A program made the translations under genes and the position numbers. DNA of 64,000 bases from RGIG8244 sp045639325 (GTDB lineage Bacteria; Verrucomicrobiota; Lentisphaeria; Victivallales; UBA1829), in assembly GCA_045639325.1 (NCBI GenBank), contig JAZUCU010000037.1, positions 1 to 64,000 of the forward strand, written 5' to 3'. Of this stretch, positions 26,858 through 35,896 are shown in pieces. Every line of letters starts with the position of its first letter. Positions within the stretch are counted from its first letter, which is position 1. Under the pieces are notes generated by a model. It was not told the origin of the DNA. It was given only the letters and a program-made list of their open reading frames with translations, and did no database searches.

Positions 26858-28495
26858 TCAGTTGATACCTTTGAAGACCGGATTGTTTCTGATTTCTTCC
26901 GGAACCGGTTCGCCGGTTTTCTGGAGCGTCATCAGTTTTTCCCGGAGTTCAATGTACTGACGGAATGCTTTCATGACTTTTTGTCTGTCTTTCGTTGTAC
27001 GGAATTCCTTGCGGGCTGCAGCGATCTTGTTATTGATCTGTGCGAGATAGCGTTTGACCAATTCGGTTTCTGATTTAGCAGTGATGCGGAAGGAGAGGGA
27101 ATTATTCAGCAATTCCTTGCCGTCACCTAGAATCTGTACATTCAGATCGTATTTGCCTGCGGCGACATCTTTCACATTGACGGCTGCCGTAACCGCCGTT
27201 GCGAAACCTGCGGTGGGCGGAACGAATGCCGTCTTGGATGTGGATTTGACTTTGCCGTCACGATCTTTCAGAGACATGATAACAACTGCATTTTTCAGGG
27301 GAACCGCAGAACCGATGACGCAGTTGACCTTGTAAGGAGCTTTTGTGCCTTCCAGAACGGACATGGGTTTTTCGGGCAGTGCGATTGCCACATTCTTGCC
27401 GAGGAAATCGGCGCGGCTCATACCGTGGATGATGAAGTAGGACAATGCCATGTAAGGATTGGTTTCCACAGAAACTTGATGTCCCATGGCTTCCGGAGCG
27501 AAATAAGCGGTATCACACCAGAGATAAAGCTGTTGTGCACCCTGATAACGGATCCCGAAAAGCAATCCGGTTGCAGAATCGACTGCGGCATAAGCAGGGC
27601 GTGTTGTTGCATGGGGTGTACCAGCCTGGGGGGTGACCAGATGCATACGGTCGTTGGCATCGGGTTTGAGGATCTGGAAGGAACGTTCATCGCCGTTTTT
27701 GAACATGCGGAATTCGGGACGGTGTTTCAATTCGATCATGGTGGGATTGGCACCGCCGAGGAATTTCACAGCCGATTTGGATTCAAAGACGAATGCGCCG
27801 GGGATGAGTTTCATTTCCCGGAGGAACTGCGTATTTTTCTTCATCTGGCTTTTGCCCTGCATCTTGATCAAACCGTTTTTCACGTTCCAATCCATGGATG
27901 CCTGCGGAGTTTTGCCGATAAAGTCAAAGAGATCAATAAAACCGATATTCTGGAAGGAATTCAGGTGAATTTCGCTATCCTTCATACCGTTCCGGAAGAA
28001 TTCCCGGTTTGTGACGTTATCTTTGAAGGAGACGATTGCACCGTTGCGTGCGGGGACACATTCCAGAGTCAGAAGATCGTTGCTGAAAACATAGTGGGTA
28101 CGGTCGCGGACTTTTTTCTGTTTCACTTTCATGGCAGACTTGCTTTTGACCAATTCTGCCGGTTTGAGAGTGCGGATTTCATAGTCCCCGACGGTTTCCG
28201 CCAGAATGCTCCAGCTTTCGCCTCTGGGAATGTTCCAGTTCTGTACTTCGATGACCAGGTCTGCAAAGAACAGACGGTTGATACCGTTGCGGATGATGAT
28301 CGCCTGACGGGTTTCACTGCCGCGTTTAGCCGTTATCATCCAGTTGCTGGAAGAGGAGGATGCACGGTCGATATTCAGCGTGACATCATCGATCCGGATG
28401 GTGTTGGAACGGGGGACCTGCTGACGGGGGAATTTCACTTCAACAGCGGCAAGCACCACCGGAAGCAGCAGGAGAAATGCGAATAAATGTTTCAT
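26858..28495 (-). CDS. Secreted beta-rich protein of unknown function
   Basis: 545 aa with a short signal peptide (HLFAFLLLLPVVLAAV). The middle (FSNDLLTLECVPARNGAIVSFKDNVTNREFF, then RYQGAQQLYLWCDTAYFAPEAMG) resembles galactose-mutarotase-like supersandwich folds found in polysaccharide lyases and hydrolases. An immunoglobulin-like domain and a charged helical tail (residues about 480-540) follow. No catalytic motif can be named. Its start is 2 bp past the stop of the GH42-like gene, so the two are co-expressed. Confidence 0.55.
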   Translation of the reverse strand: MKHLFAFLLLLPVVLAAVEVKFPRQQVPRSNTIRIDDVTLNIDRASSSSSNWMITAKRGSETRQAIIIRNGINRLFFADLVIEVQNWNIPRGESWSILAETVGDYEIRTLKPAELVKSKSAMKVKQKKVRDRTHYVFSNDLLTLECVPARNGAIVSFKDNVTNREFFRNGMKDSEIHLNSFQNIGFIDLFDFIGKTPQASMDWNVKNGLIKMQGKSQMKKNTQFLREMKLIPGAFVFESKSAVKFLGGANPTMIELKHRPEFRMFKNGDERSFQILKPDANDRMHLVTPQAGTPHATTRPAYAAVDSATGLLFGIRYQGAQQLYLWCDTAYFAPEAMGHQVSVETNPYMALSYFIIHGMSRADFLGKNVAIALPEKPMSVLEGTKAPYKVNCVIGSAVPLKNAVVIMSLKDRDGKVKSTSKTAFVPPTAGFATAVTAAVNVKDVAAGKYDLNVQILGDGKELLNNSLSFRITAKSETELVKRYLAQINNKIAAARKEFRTTKDRQKVMKAFRQYIELREKLMTLQKTGEPVPEEIRNNPVFKGIN

Positions 28496-28497
28496 GA

Positions 28498-31400
28498 TTA
28501 TTTACCTCCGGAAGCGAGACGGACAGCGATGAATCTGCCGCCTGCGGGGAATGTTGAGACGTTGATGGTTTTGCCTTTGGCGGCAATGGGCAGTCCGGTT
28601 TCAATATCGTATGCTTTTTCGATATTTTTGCGGAAGCTGACCGGGATCTGACGCCACTGATCTGTTTTGTTGAGAACTGCCACATAATAATAGCCGTTCT
28701 TACCCTGCCACGGGAAGAGATAACTTCCGACAGCCGCAGATGAGGCAACCCGGTTATCCATACTCTTTTTCAACGTTTTGTTGACGAATTCCGCATCGGA
28801 ATTGCCGGCGAGGGAGAAGCCGGTGCAGACAACCGTACCTTTGCCGTATTTGACACGGACAGCGGCAACTTTGGAGTCGGCATATTTTGCCAGAACTTCC
28901 ACATTTTCCGGATCGATCATTTCAAACGTCAGATAAGCGGCGCCGACACCTTCCTGTGTCAGAAGATCCTGCACGCCTTTGCCGTTGGAAAGTTTTCTGC
29001 CTTCTGCAGGGATGGGAACGAGGCCGAGTTCGTTGTAAATGCGGTTGTCATCCTTCTTGTACTGGTCATATTTCCCGACCTGACCTTCGAGGATGAGTTC
29101 GCCGCCGTTTTCCGCGAATTTCAGGAGTTTTTCCATGACTTCGCCTTCCAGGTAATATGCCTGGGGAACGATCAAGGTTTTCAGACCTGCCAGATCATTG
29201 TTTTTGACTCTCTGTCTGGGAATGGTGACGTAAGAAATCTGTTTGTTGTCCAAAACGGTGTTCCAGTTATTCATCAGGCGGAAATAGCGGCAGAAGAAAG
29301 AGTCTGCCAGACTGCCGTCGGTCACGCCGCCTCGACCATGTGATTTGGTGACGAAGGACCAATAGATACCGGTTTTTGCGTGATCTTTGGGCATGACAGC
29401 ACCCATCAGGTTCTGCCATTTTTCTTTCCAGCGGTTGAATTCCTTGAATTCAGCACCGGAGAGGAAAAGACCGCCGTCACATTCGGCAAAACGGGCATTA
29501 TCGCCATGGATCCATTCATAGGGAGCGAACTGGCTCATACCCTGCGCCGCATGATAAATCATGTTGTAACGCTGACATTTCTGCAATTCATCTTCGCTGT
29601 TGCTCTTGTTCCAGCTGTGAGAACCGCCCAGCCATTTGGGTTCGTTGTTATCCGCATGCTGCCCTTTTCTGCCCAGGTTGATCTGATACCAGGCGGCAGA
29701 GGTGGGGGTGTTGTGAGATGCGGCAAAATCCAGAAGTCCGCAGAATTCATAGAATTCCACAGCCTGCAGCGGGGATTCCTGATTGATACATGCGGTGAGC
29801 TTGCAGGTGGGGTCGAATTTCCGGTAGGTCGCCGTTACATTTTTGTAATAGTTGAGGAATTCTTCCGCGCGGAAGCTGACCCAGTCATAATGATTGGCAT
29901 GTTCCTGAGGAGTGGTGTGGACTTTCAACGGCGGGAAGATTTCGTCGAAAGACTTCCAATTGGTATTCCATGCTTTGTTGAGATTTTCGATGGAACCGTG
30001 GCGTTTTTTCAGGAATTTCCGGTATTCGCGGAAACCGTATTCGCTGTAACCGCCGACAACCATACCTTCATGAGAAACGGAGCGGGTGTGAACACCTTTC
30101 AGTCCGGCAGAACGTTTTGCCATGAATTCGATCAATTCCTGATACTCTTTGGATTTTGCAGCAGAGGAAATGATGCCGACCCCGTTCTTATGATGGGTGT
30201 ATTCAAATCTGTTTTTCGGCGCACGTTTGGTTCCTTTGCGGAGGTCTACAATGTAGGTTGTGTCATCGTATTTCTTCACGAGGGAGTAAGGAATCATGCC
30301 CGTCGGGATTTCGTGAGATGTGAATTTCGTCAGCCCGGTTTCTTCCACATAACGGGTAAAGACGTTCTTGACATATTTATCATTTTCCAAAACTTCCGGA
30401 GTCGGGAGACGGTATCCGGCGCGGGAAACATAGTTGGGACTGCAGGAGCCGACGATGCCGAGTTTTGCCATGACGCGACCGTTTTCATATTCGGTGAAAC
30501 CGGGAGCGCCGCCCCAGCTGAGGGGAATATAATCGCTGTAAGAAGTTTTGATATCGATAATGCCTTTTTCGGGCAGGGCGAAGCGTTTGCCTTTATAAGC
30601 GGCAAGATATTTTTTCTCCTGCACTTTGCCTTTTGCAAGGAAAGCATCGACTTTTTTCATCTGTTTTTCCACGCTTGCGAGGAGACGGACTTTCCGTTTA
30701 ACAGCAAAGGGGAAACGGTTGAAACGGAATTTTGCATACTGGCTGAACAGATCCAGACATTCATTTTCCAACGCCTGGAATTCTTTGATCAGATCCGGTT
30801 GAACAGGCATGCCCAGAGCTTTTGCGTTGTTGCGGTGGAAGAACAGTTCCTTGTAGAGGTATACCATTTCGTTATAACGCAATTTCAGTTCCGCAGTCCG
30901 TTCTTTCAACTGGTGAAGATTCTGCCAATATTCTTTGGAAGGTTCATCTTCCAGAGGATTGCGGACGGAATCCAGCAGGAATTTCAGGTATTCTTTTGCC
31001 TGATCGCCATAAAGCAGTTTCAGAGAAGCATCTTTCTGGAAGTCGGCACAAACCACGTTGGCGGCGGGGAAGAATTTACAGAAGTGACGTACCATTGCCG
31101 TATGCTGACCAAGAATTTTACCTTTGGCATCATGAATGGCAATCAGGTTCACATCCATACAGTCGTTGTATTCCATTTTTCCGGTGCTGAGGGGACCGGT
31201 CAGGCGCCACTGACATTTTGTCATTGCTCTGCCGAGAACATGCTTCACGCCTTTTTTGTTCATCTGTTTGAAGGGAACCGGACCGTTGCTTTTCAGGACA
31301 ACGCCTGCACCTTTTCTGGAGTTCAGACCTTTGTATACATGGGCGGTATCCATGACAACGTGCGTGGTTCCGGGGAGGAGTTCATCCCATTCTTTTGCAA

Positions 31401-31710
31401 GACGGTTTCCGTCATAAGATTTTGCCGGCCAACCGTCAAAGATGATGTGTTTTCCTTTCTGCAGGAACGCAGGTACGGCATCCCGGAAGAAGAGGGGCGT
31501 TGCCTCGGCTTTGGGGACGATGACGACATCGTACTTGGAGAAATCATCGTTTTTGAAGATTTCCGCATTTTCGCCGATATCCTTCAATGTTTTGAGGATC
31601 TGTGCGGCTTCCTTGCGGTTCTTTTCCCATTCGAAAACCCCGCAGAGCGGTGCTGCGGCCGCGGATACGGCGCAGACAAAGAATAAAAGTGAAAGAGAGA
31701 AGATACGCAT
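28498..31710 (-). CDS. Secreted GH42-like beta-galactosidase-type protein
   Basis: 1070 aa with a signal peptide (FSLSLLFFVCAVSAAAA). A Rossmann-like N-terminal part (NDDFSKYDVVIVPKA) and a coiled segment of about 150 aa precede a barrel. The barrel holds the block EYGFREYRKFLKKRHGSI and ENLNKAWNTNWKSFDEI, characteristic of GH42-type enzymes. A trimerisation-like domain (LKTLIVPQAYYLEGEVMEKL, ENGGELILEGQ) and a terminal beta domain follow. It is longer than typical GH42 enzymes (about 650-700 aa) because of the N-terminal extension. Likely cleaves terminal sugars from exported or surface-bound glycan. Confidence 0.75.
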   Translation of the reverse strand: MRIFSLSLLFFVCAVSAAAAPLCGVFEWEKNRKEAAQILKTLKDIGENAEIFKNDDFSKYDVVIVPKAEATPLFFRDAVPAFLQKGKHIIFDGWPAKSYDGNRLAKEWDELLPGTTHVVMDTAHVYKGLNSRKGAGVVLKSNGPVPFKQMNKKGVKHVLGRAMTKCQWRLTGPLSTGKMEYNDCMDVNLIAIHDAKGKILGQHTAMVRHFCKFFPAANVVCADFQKDASLKLLYGDQAKEYLKFLLDSVRNPLEDEPSKEYWQNLHQLKERTAELKLRYNEMVYLYKELFFHRNNAKALGMPVQPDLIKEFQALENECLDLFSQYAKFRFNRFPFAVKRKVRLLASVEKQMKKVDAFLAKGKVQEKKYLAAYKGKRFALPEKGIIDIKTSYSDYIPLSWGGAPGFTEYENGRVMAKLGIVGSCSPNYVSRAGYRLPTPEVLENDKYVKNVFTRYVEETGLTKFTSHEIPTGMIPYSLVKKYDDTTYIVDLRKGTKRAPKNRFEYTHHKNGVGIISSAAKSKEYQELIEFMAKRSAGLKGVHTRSVSHEGMVVGGYSEYGFREYRKFLKKRHGSIENLNKAWNTNWKSFDEIFPPLKVHTTPQEHANHYDWVSFRAEEFLNYYKNVTATYRKFDPTCKLTACINQESPLQAVEFYEFCGLLDFAASHNTPTSAAWYQINLGRKGQHADNNEPKWLGGSHSWNKSNSEDELQKCQRYNMIYHAAQGMSQFAPYEWIHGDNARFAECDGGLFLSGAEFKEFNRWKEKWQNLMGAVMPKDHAKTGIYWSFVTKSHGRGGVTDGSLADSFFCRYFRLMNNWNTVLDNKQISYVTIPRQRVKNNDLAGLKTLIVPQAYYLEGEVMEKLLKFAENGGELILEGQVGKYDQYKKDDNRIYNELGLVPIPAEGRKLSNGKGVQDLLTQEGVGAAYLTFEMIDPENVEVLAKYADSKVAAVRVKYGKGTVVCTGFSLAGNSDAEFVNKTLKKSMDNRVASSAAVGSYLFPWQGKNGYYYVAVLNKTDQWRQIPVSFRKNIEKAYDIETGLPIAAKGKTINVSTFPAGGRFIAVRLASGGK

Positions 31711-31712
31711 GA

Positions 31713-32462
31713 TTATTTTCCTTTACCGGTATCAGAAACTTTGATATACCGGATCGTACCGATAAAACCATCGGTTTTGAGTTTGTTGTCTTTTGTGCGC
31801 TGCCAGGGGACGGGATAGATGCCGACACGCAGATTGCGGTTCTGAGTCAGGCTGATATCGCCTTTTGCTTCTTTTTCACCGAGGAATGCGCCATCAAGGA
31901 ACATGAAAAGTTTATTGCCTTTTTTGGAGACGATCAAGTGATACCATTTATTGATTTCCAACGGCTTTGCGACTTTGCCGCTGAATGCTTCCGCTTTATC
32001 GTTCAGCACATAGCCGAATGTGAATTTTCTGCCTTGCCATGTGCTGTAATTGATGAAGAAGCCGGAATTCTTTTCGGTGTGGGATTTATTACCGAGCAGG
32101 AAGAAGAATGCGTGTTTCAGATTTGTTTTTTCGCCGCATTTGAACACCATTTCAATGGTGAAATCGCCTTTGCGGATGCGCAGGGATTCTTTCGGTTTGA
32201 CTTCCAGAGTACCGCCCTGGGCGTCAAAAATCGCACCTTCGTCTTTCTTGATGACGGGCAGCGGAGCTTTATCCAGAGAACGGAACTGCAAGTCATTGCC
32301 GAATCCGCTCTGATCCTGGATCACATTTTTCTTCTGAATGGAAAGATCCCAGAATGCAACGGTGTGATCATCCGGTTCCAGTTCCGGTGCGGCAGCAGGA
32401 GCACCGTACATAACAATTGCACCGGCAAGCAGGACAAAAGTAGAAAAAATCTTGGTAATCAT
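31713..32462 (-). CDS. Secreted LamG-like glycan-binding protein
   Basis: 249 aa with a signal peptide (TKIFSTFVLLAGAIVMYGAPA). One LamG jelly-roll follows: TVAFWDLSIQKK, FDAQGGTLEV, GDFTIEMVFK, NKWYHLIVSKKGNKLFMFLDGAFLG and FIGTIRYIKVS. No catalytic signature. It lies between the pseudopilin and the GH42-like gene (2-bp gap), the same order as 15654-14924-12365, which supports a functional set. Confidence 0.8.
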   Translation of the reverse strand: MITKIFSTFVLLAGAIVMYGAPAAAPELEPDDHTVAFWDLSIQKKNVIQDQSGFGNDLQFRSLDKAPLPVIKKDEGAIFDAQGGTLEVKPKESLRIRKGDFTIEMVFKCGEKTNLKHAFFFLLGNKSHTEKNSGFFINYSTWQGRKFTFGYVLNDKAEAFSGKVAKPLEINKWYHLIVSKKGNKLFMFLDGAFLGEKEAKGDISLTQNRNLRVGIYPVPWQRTKDNKLKTDGFIGTIRYIKVSDTGKGK

Positions 32463-32486
32463 GTTAATAATCTCCTTATCGTGTAA

Positions 32487-33239
32487 TTAAAAATATTTGG
32501 TGTTCAAACTGCCGTCACAGAAATATCTCTGATTGAAATCAGATCTTTTCAGGTTGGCTACGTGACCATCCAACCAAAGATTGACGGCTGCTTTTTTATG
32601 CGGTGTGGAGACGCGACCGACACCGGGCTGAGGGCCGGTAGCAGAATTCCAGGCTACGTCTGAAACAAATTGTCCGTAACGGTCAAGATTTCTGTCCCGG
32701 AGACCTTCTGATATATAGACAATTTTAGAAGGATTTGGGCATTTGCTGCGTGTTTTGAACGCCTCATCCCGGGAACATGCCCAGTTGGAATGTGGTTTTG
32801 CAAGCCCGACTGCCCCATTCATGATATAACAGGAATCGTACTTGTCTTTGATACTTTCGTTGCGTTCTGTGCGCCAGTCGAGCGGGTCAGAGGGGCAGAC
32901 CGCAACGCTGGGGCGTGATACCCATTGGTCAAAAGTATATTTTGGAGCAATCAGAATTCGGGGATATGCATAATAATGAGAGTAACGGCGCGGTGATTTA
33001 GCATCTGCCGGTGCTTCCGGGTTATTTCCCACGTTAAAACTGCAGAAATAGTCGTTGAACATATCGGAATAAAGATTCAGACCTATACCCCACTGTTTCA
33101 GATTGTTCTGACAGGTTGTTGTTTTACTTGTTTCTTTCACGGAGCCCAACGCTGGCAGCAGCATGGATGCCAGAATGGCAATTATTGCAATGACAACCAG
33201 CAATTCGATCAGTGTGAAATGTTTACTTTGTTTGGACAT
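32487..33239 (-). CDS. Prepilin-type secreted protein with H-X9-DG motif
   Basis: 250 aa. N-terminal KHFTLIELLVVIAIIAILAS, a prepilin signal, and a complete C-terminal motif HKKAAVNLWL then DG. GAGGTGA before the ATG. Member of the eight-gene operon, immediately after the tyrosine-phosphatase gene (8-bp gap) and before LamG. Confidence 0.85.
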   Translation of the reverse strand: MSKQSKHFTLIELLVVIAIIAILASMLLPALGSVKETSKTTTCQNNLKQWGIGLNLYSDMFNDYFCSFNVGNNPEAPADAKSPRRYSHYYAYPRILIAPKYTFDQWVSRPSVAVCPSDPLDWRTERNESIKDKYDSCYIMNGAVGLAKPHSNWACSRDEAFKTRSKCPNPSKIVYISEGLRDRNLDRYGQFVSDVAWNSATGPQPGVGRVSTPHKKAAVNLWLDGHVANLKRSDFNQRYFCDGSLNTKYF

Positions 33240-33247
33240 CGTTCACC

Positions 33248-34330
33248 TCATTTTTGTTTTTCGGTTAAATTATTTCTAATCTTACGTACATCATCATCGG
33301 TCAGACCCCACTGCTTCAGGAATGCAACCGCTTTTGCTGCAAGAGTATCCTCCGGCTTGCCGTATTTGCGGATGCCTTCCAGGAACGGTTTCATCTGTTT
33401 GGAATCCCGGTGGCGCGGCTGGAAGAATGTGGTCAATTCATATTCCAGCAGCAAATCTTCTTCCGACATACCCAGGACGGATTCCAGGAAGAAGAGGAAA
33501 ATTCCGGTCCGGTCAGCTCCGCCGTCGCAATGAATGTAAACGGGGAAATATGCGGGATCGGTGAATTTCTTCAACAGTTTCACGGTCATTTCGCACTGAT
33601 CCTTGCGGTCGAAAATTTTCGCATAGGAACCATAGCCGAAATTGGTGATGTTGACACCGAGGGGCTTCAGCGGCGGTTTGCCTTTGGGGACTTTGCGCAA
33701 ATCGAGTTCAGACCGCAGTTTCAGGTCGTTCACAACTACATCCAGACCTTTTTTGGTGATTTGCCACGGCGTTAAATCCATGCGTGTGCCACGGTAGACC
33801 ATGCCCTGTTTGATTTTGCCGCCGGGTACTTTCCAACCGCCGATATCACGCAGATTGCCAACGCCTTCTGCACGAATCCAACGGGGCGGGAGATCGGTTG
33901 TACGGAACTTCCAGACGGGGGAGACCGTCTTTTTGCCATTCACGGTGGCGGAAACACGCCAGTAATAAACGGTATCCAGCAGGAGATTTTCCACTTCCAC
34001 CATATTGATATCGGTCACAAACGTTTTCTTCTGTTTGAAATCGGGCGTGGTGGAGAGTTCAACGGTATAACTCCGGGGCATGATGCCGTCCCAATACCAT
34101 TTCAGCGGAATCTTCGCAGGCGCACAGAGTTCCTGTCCGGCATTGGAGTGCCAGAGGAGTTTCTCGCCGCCTTTTGTGGCATCGATGTACTGAAGATGAT
34201 AATCTTTCTGCAGTACAGCCTTCTTCCCGTTCAAGCCGGAAAGATCCGTGAAATTGGCCTGAAGACTGCCGAGCGACAGCAGAAATGCCCCTGCTGATGC
34301 AATGAAATAATGAGTTTTTAATATTCTCAT
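33248..34330 (-). CDS. Secreted tyrosine-phosphatase-like protein with Fn3-type domain
   Basis: 360 aa with a signal peptide (FIASAGAFLLSLGSLQA). Residues about 60-145 look like a fibronectin type III domain (MPRSYTVELSTTPDFKQK, VYYWRVSATVNGK). The catalytic domain has NLRDIGGWKVPGGKIKQGMVYRG and the P-loop HCDGGADRTG with Cys268 and Arg274, as in the Y_phosphatase3 family. The signature is intact, so it should be active on phosphotyrosine, phosphorylated sugar or lipid outside the cytoplasm. It is unusual inside a glycan operon. The substrate is unknown. Confidence 0.85.
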   Translation of the reverse strand: MRILKTHYFIASAGAFLLSLGSLQANFTDLSGLNGKKAVLQKDYHLQYIDATKGGEKLLWHSNAGQELCAPAKIPLKWYWDGIMPRSYTVELSTTPDFKQKKTFVTDINMVEVENLLLDTVYYWRVSATVNGKKTVSPVWKFRTTDLPPRWIRAEGVGNLRDIGGWKVPGGKIKQGMVYRGTRMDLTPWQITKKGLDVVVNDLKLRSELDLRKVPKGKPPLKPLGVNITNFGYGSYAKIFDRKDQCEMTVKLLKKFTDPAYFPVYIHCDGGADRTGIFLFFLESVLGMSEEDLLLEYELTTFFQPRHRDSKQMKPFLEGIRKYGKPEDTLAAKAVAFLKQWGLTDDDVRKIRNNLTEKQK

Positions 34331-34350
34331 TTCTATATTTCCTTAATACA

Positions 34351-35100
34351 TTATTCTTTAATCAATACCTGGGGAACAAAAAGATCGTTTTCCACGCCCA
34401 GTTCGGTTGCAGCTCTCTGACTCCAGCGGAAACAGCCCATGCCGCAGCAGGAATGGGTGTCGGAACCGATGGAGAATTTTACACCGGCAGCTTTGAAGAT
34501 CCGCAGGATACGCATGTATTCCCGATGGAAATCAGCAAATGCCGCATTGCCGTGCCAGAAATACATCTGATTCATGATTTCAAAGATCTTGCCTTTGGCT
34601 TTATAGGCTTCTGCAATCTTTTCCACATGGGCATTGTCAAAGAGTTCCAGCGGGAGATTGAGGGGAGCCAGACCAAAGTTGAAGGGGTGAGCCATGATTG
34701 CCACTTCCGGATGATCACAGGCGCGGATCATGGTTTCGCACAGAATATCGCGCAATTTTTCCGGAGACTGGGTTTTATCCAGCTTCTGGAACAGAATACC
34801 GTTGCAGTCCATCAGAACCAGTTCAAATTTCTGCAGCAGTTCCGCTTTTGCACAGGGGACGCCGCTTTCATCAAATACTGCAGTTTCGCAGCCGAACAGA
34901 TAGGGAACCGGGCTTGCGTCACGGTTGCACTCTGCATAATCAGCAAGCAGTTTTTCCGCACCTTCATTGCTGAATACATGGTCAGCAAGAACAAAACCTT
35001 TGACATCGTTTGCCAAGGCTGCGTTCACCATGTCTTTGACCGGGCTGCGGCCGTCAGAAAATGCGGTGTGGGTGTGAAGATCGTAGTCGAATGGATTCAT
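34351..35100 (-). CDS. PHP-domain metal-dependent phosphoesterase
   Basis: 249 aa. Starts DYDLHTHTAFSDGR (His9, His11), the first metal-binding motif of PHP phosphatases. Other PHP motifs are VLADHVFS, MAHPFNFG and FSIGSDTHSC near the end. No signal peptide, so cytosolic. Related enzymes hydrolyse histidinol phosphate or sugar phosphates. Good ribosome site (GAGGAG). It is 20 bp from the MBL and PTP genes on either side. Confidence 0.85.
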   Translation of the reverse strand: MNPFDYDLHTHTAFSDGRSPVKDMVNAALANDVKGFVLADHVFSNEGAEKLLADYAECNRDASPVPYLFGCETAVFDESGVPCAKAELLQKFELVLMDCNGILFQKLDKTQSPEKLRDILCETMIRACDHPEVAIMAHPFNFGLAPLNLPLELFDNAHVEKIAEAYKAKGKIFEIMNQMYFWHGNAAFADFHREYMRILRIFKAAGVKFSIGSDTHSCCGMGCFRWSQRAATELGVENDLFVPQVLIKE

Positions 35101-35119
35101 AGTTAAAAACTCCTCTATG

Positions 35120-35896
35120 TTAATAATTTATTTCTGTAAAATCGTAAGCGAATGCAACAGGGCATTTCATATTTTTCAAAGCCGCATCCTCTGCATCCGC
35201 AGGTTCTCCTTCCGGCGTGTTCCGGTAATGCGTGAATACCACTTGTCCCGGCAAAGTTTCCTGTGCCAGTGCCGCAACGGTTTCCGCCGGAAAATGTACC
35301 AGTTCGGATACCAGAAGATCGGTTTTATCCTGCAGCGCGGGAATTAATTCTTCCGGCAGTTTGATGTCGCCACTGAATACGGCACGGGTATTTTCCGCAC
35401 GGACGGCAACGGAAAAACTTTCGCACGGCGCCGGATATCCTTCCGCTTCCGCAATGGGACGGAAAACGGCAAGGTGTTCATTCGCATGAAAATCGAGAGT
35501 AAAGGATTCCGTCTGCATGGTTTTGCCCGGTTCAATCGGCAGAATCGTCAATTCAAACGGAAGAATCGTTTTGTAAAGGTAGACAACACGCAGCAGGTCA
35601 GTGAAGATTTGCACTCCTTCCGACGGCATGAAGACGGTCAGCGGGGTATTTCTGCGGCGCAGCTGGAAAGTCTGGATCAGCTGGGTGAACCCGCCGGTGT
35701 GATCCGGATGGAGATGAGTCATGACCAGACCTTCGATGCTGTTCAAATCCACATCCTGACGGACCAATGTTGCAGAAACGGGTTCGCCGCAATCGATCAG
35801 CAAACCTTTGCCGGCTGAATTCTGAAGCAGCATACTGCTGTTGGAACGGTTCATGCAGGCAACCCCCGCGGATGTACCGAGAAATTTCAATTTCAT
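35120..35896 (-). CDS. Metallo-beta-lactamase-fold hydrolase
   Basis: 258 aa. HLHPDHTGG (His61, His63, Asp65, His66) is the zinc-binding signature. Other ligands are probably His in DFHANEH, Asp in VFSGDIKLP and His in VVFTHYRNT. The layout resembles RNase Z/PhnP-type phosphodiesterases. No signal peptide. Its ATG overlaps the stop of the GntR gene by four bases (ATGA), with AAAGGA inside that gene, so translation is coupled. Confidence 0.85.
   Translation of the reverse strand: MKLKFLGTSAGVACMNRSNSSMLLQNSAGKGLLIDCGEPVSATLVRQDVDLNSIEGLVMTHLHPDHTGGFTQLIQTFQLRRRNTPLTVFMPSEGVQIFTDLLRVVYLYKTILPFELTILPIEPGKTMQTESFTLDFHANEHLAVFRPIAEAEGYPAPCESFSVAVRAENTRAVFSGDIKLPEELIPALQDKTDLLVSELVHFPAETVAALAQETLPGQVVFTHYRNTPEGEPADAEDAALKNMKCPVAFAYDFTEINY

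Noticed and set aside
29380..31686. Long plus-strand open frame opposite the GH42-like gene
   Set aside because: Low-complexity Phe-rich translation without motifs; the minus-strand product carries the GH42-type block.
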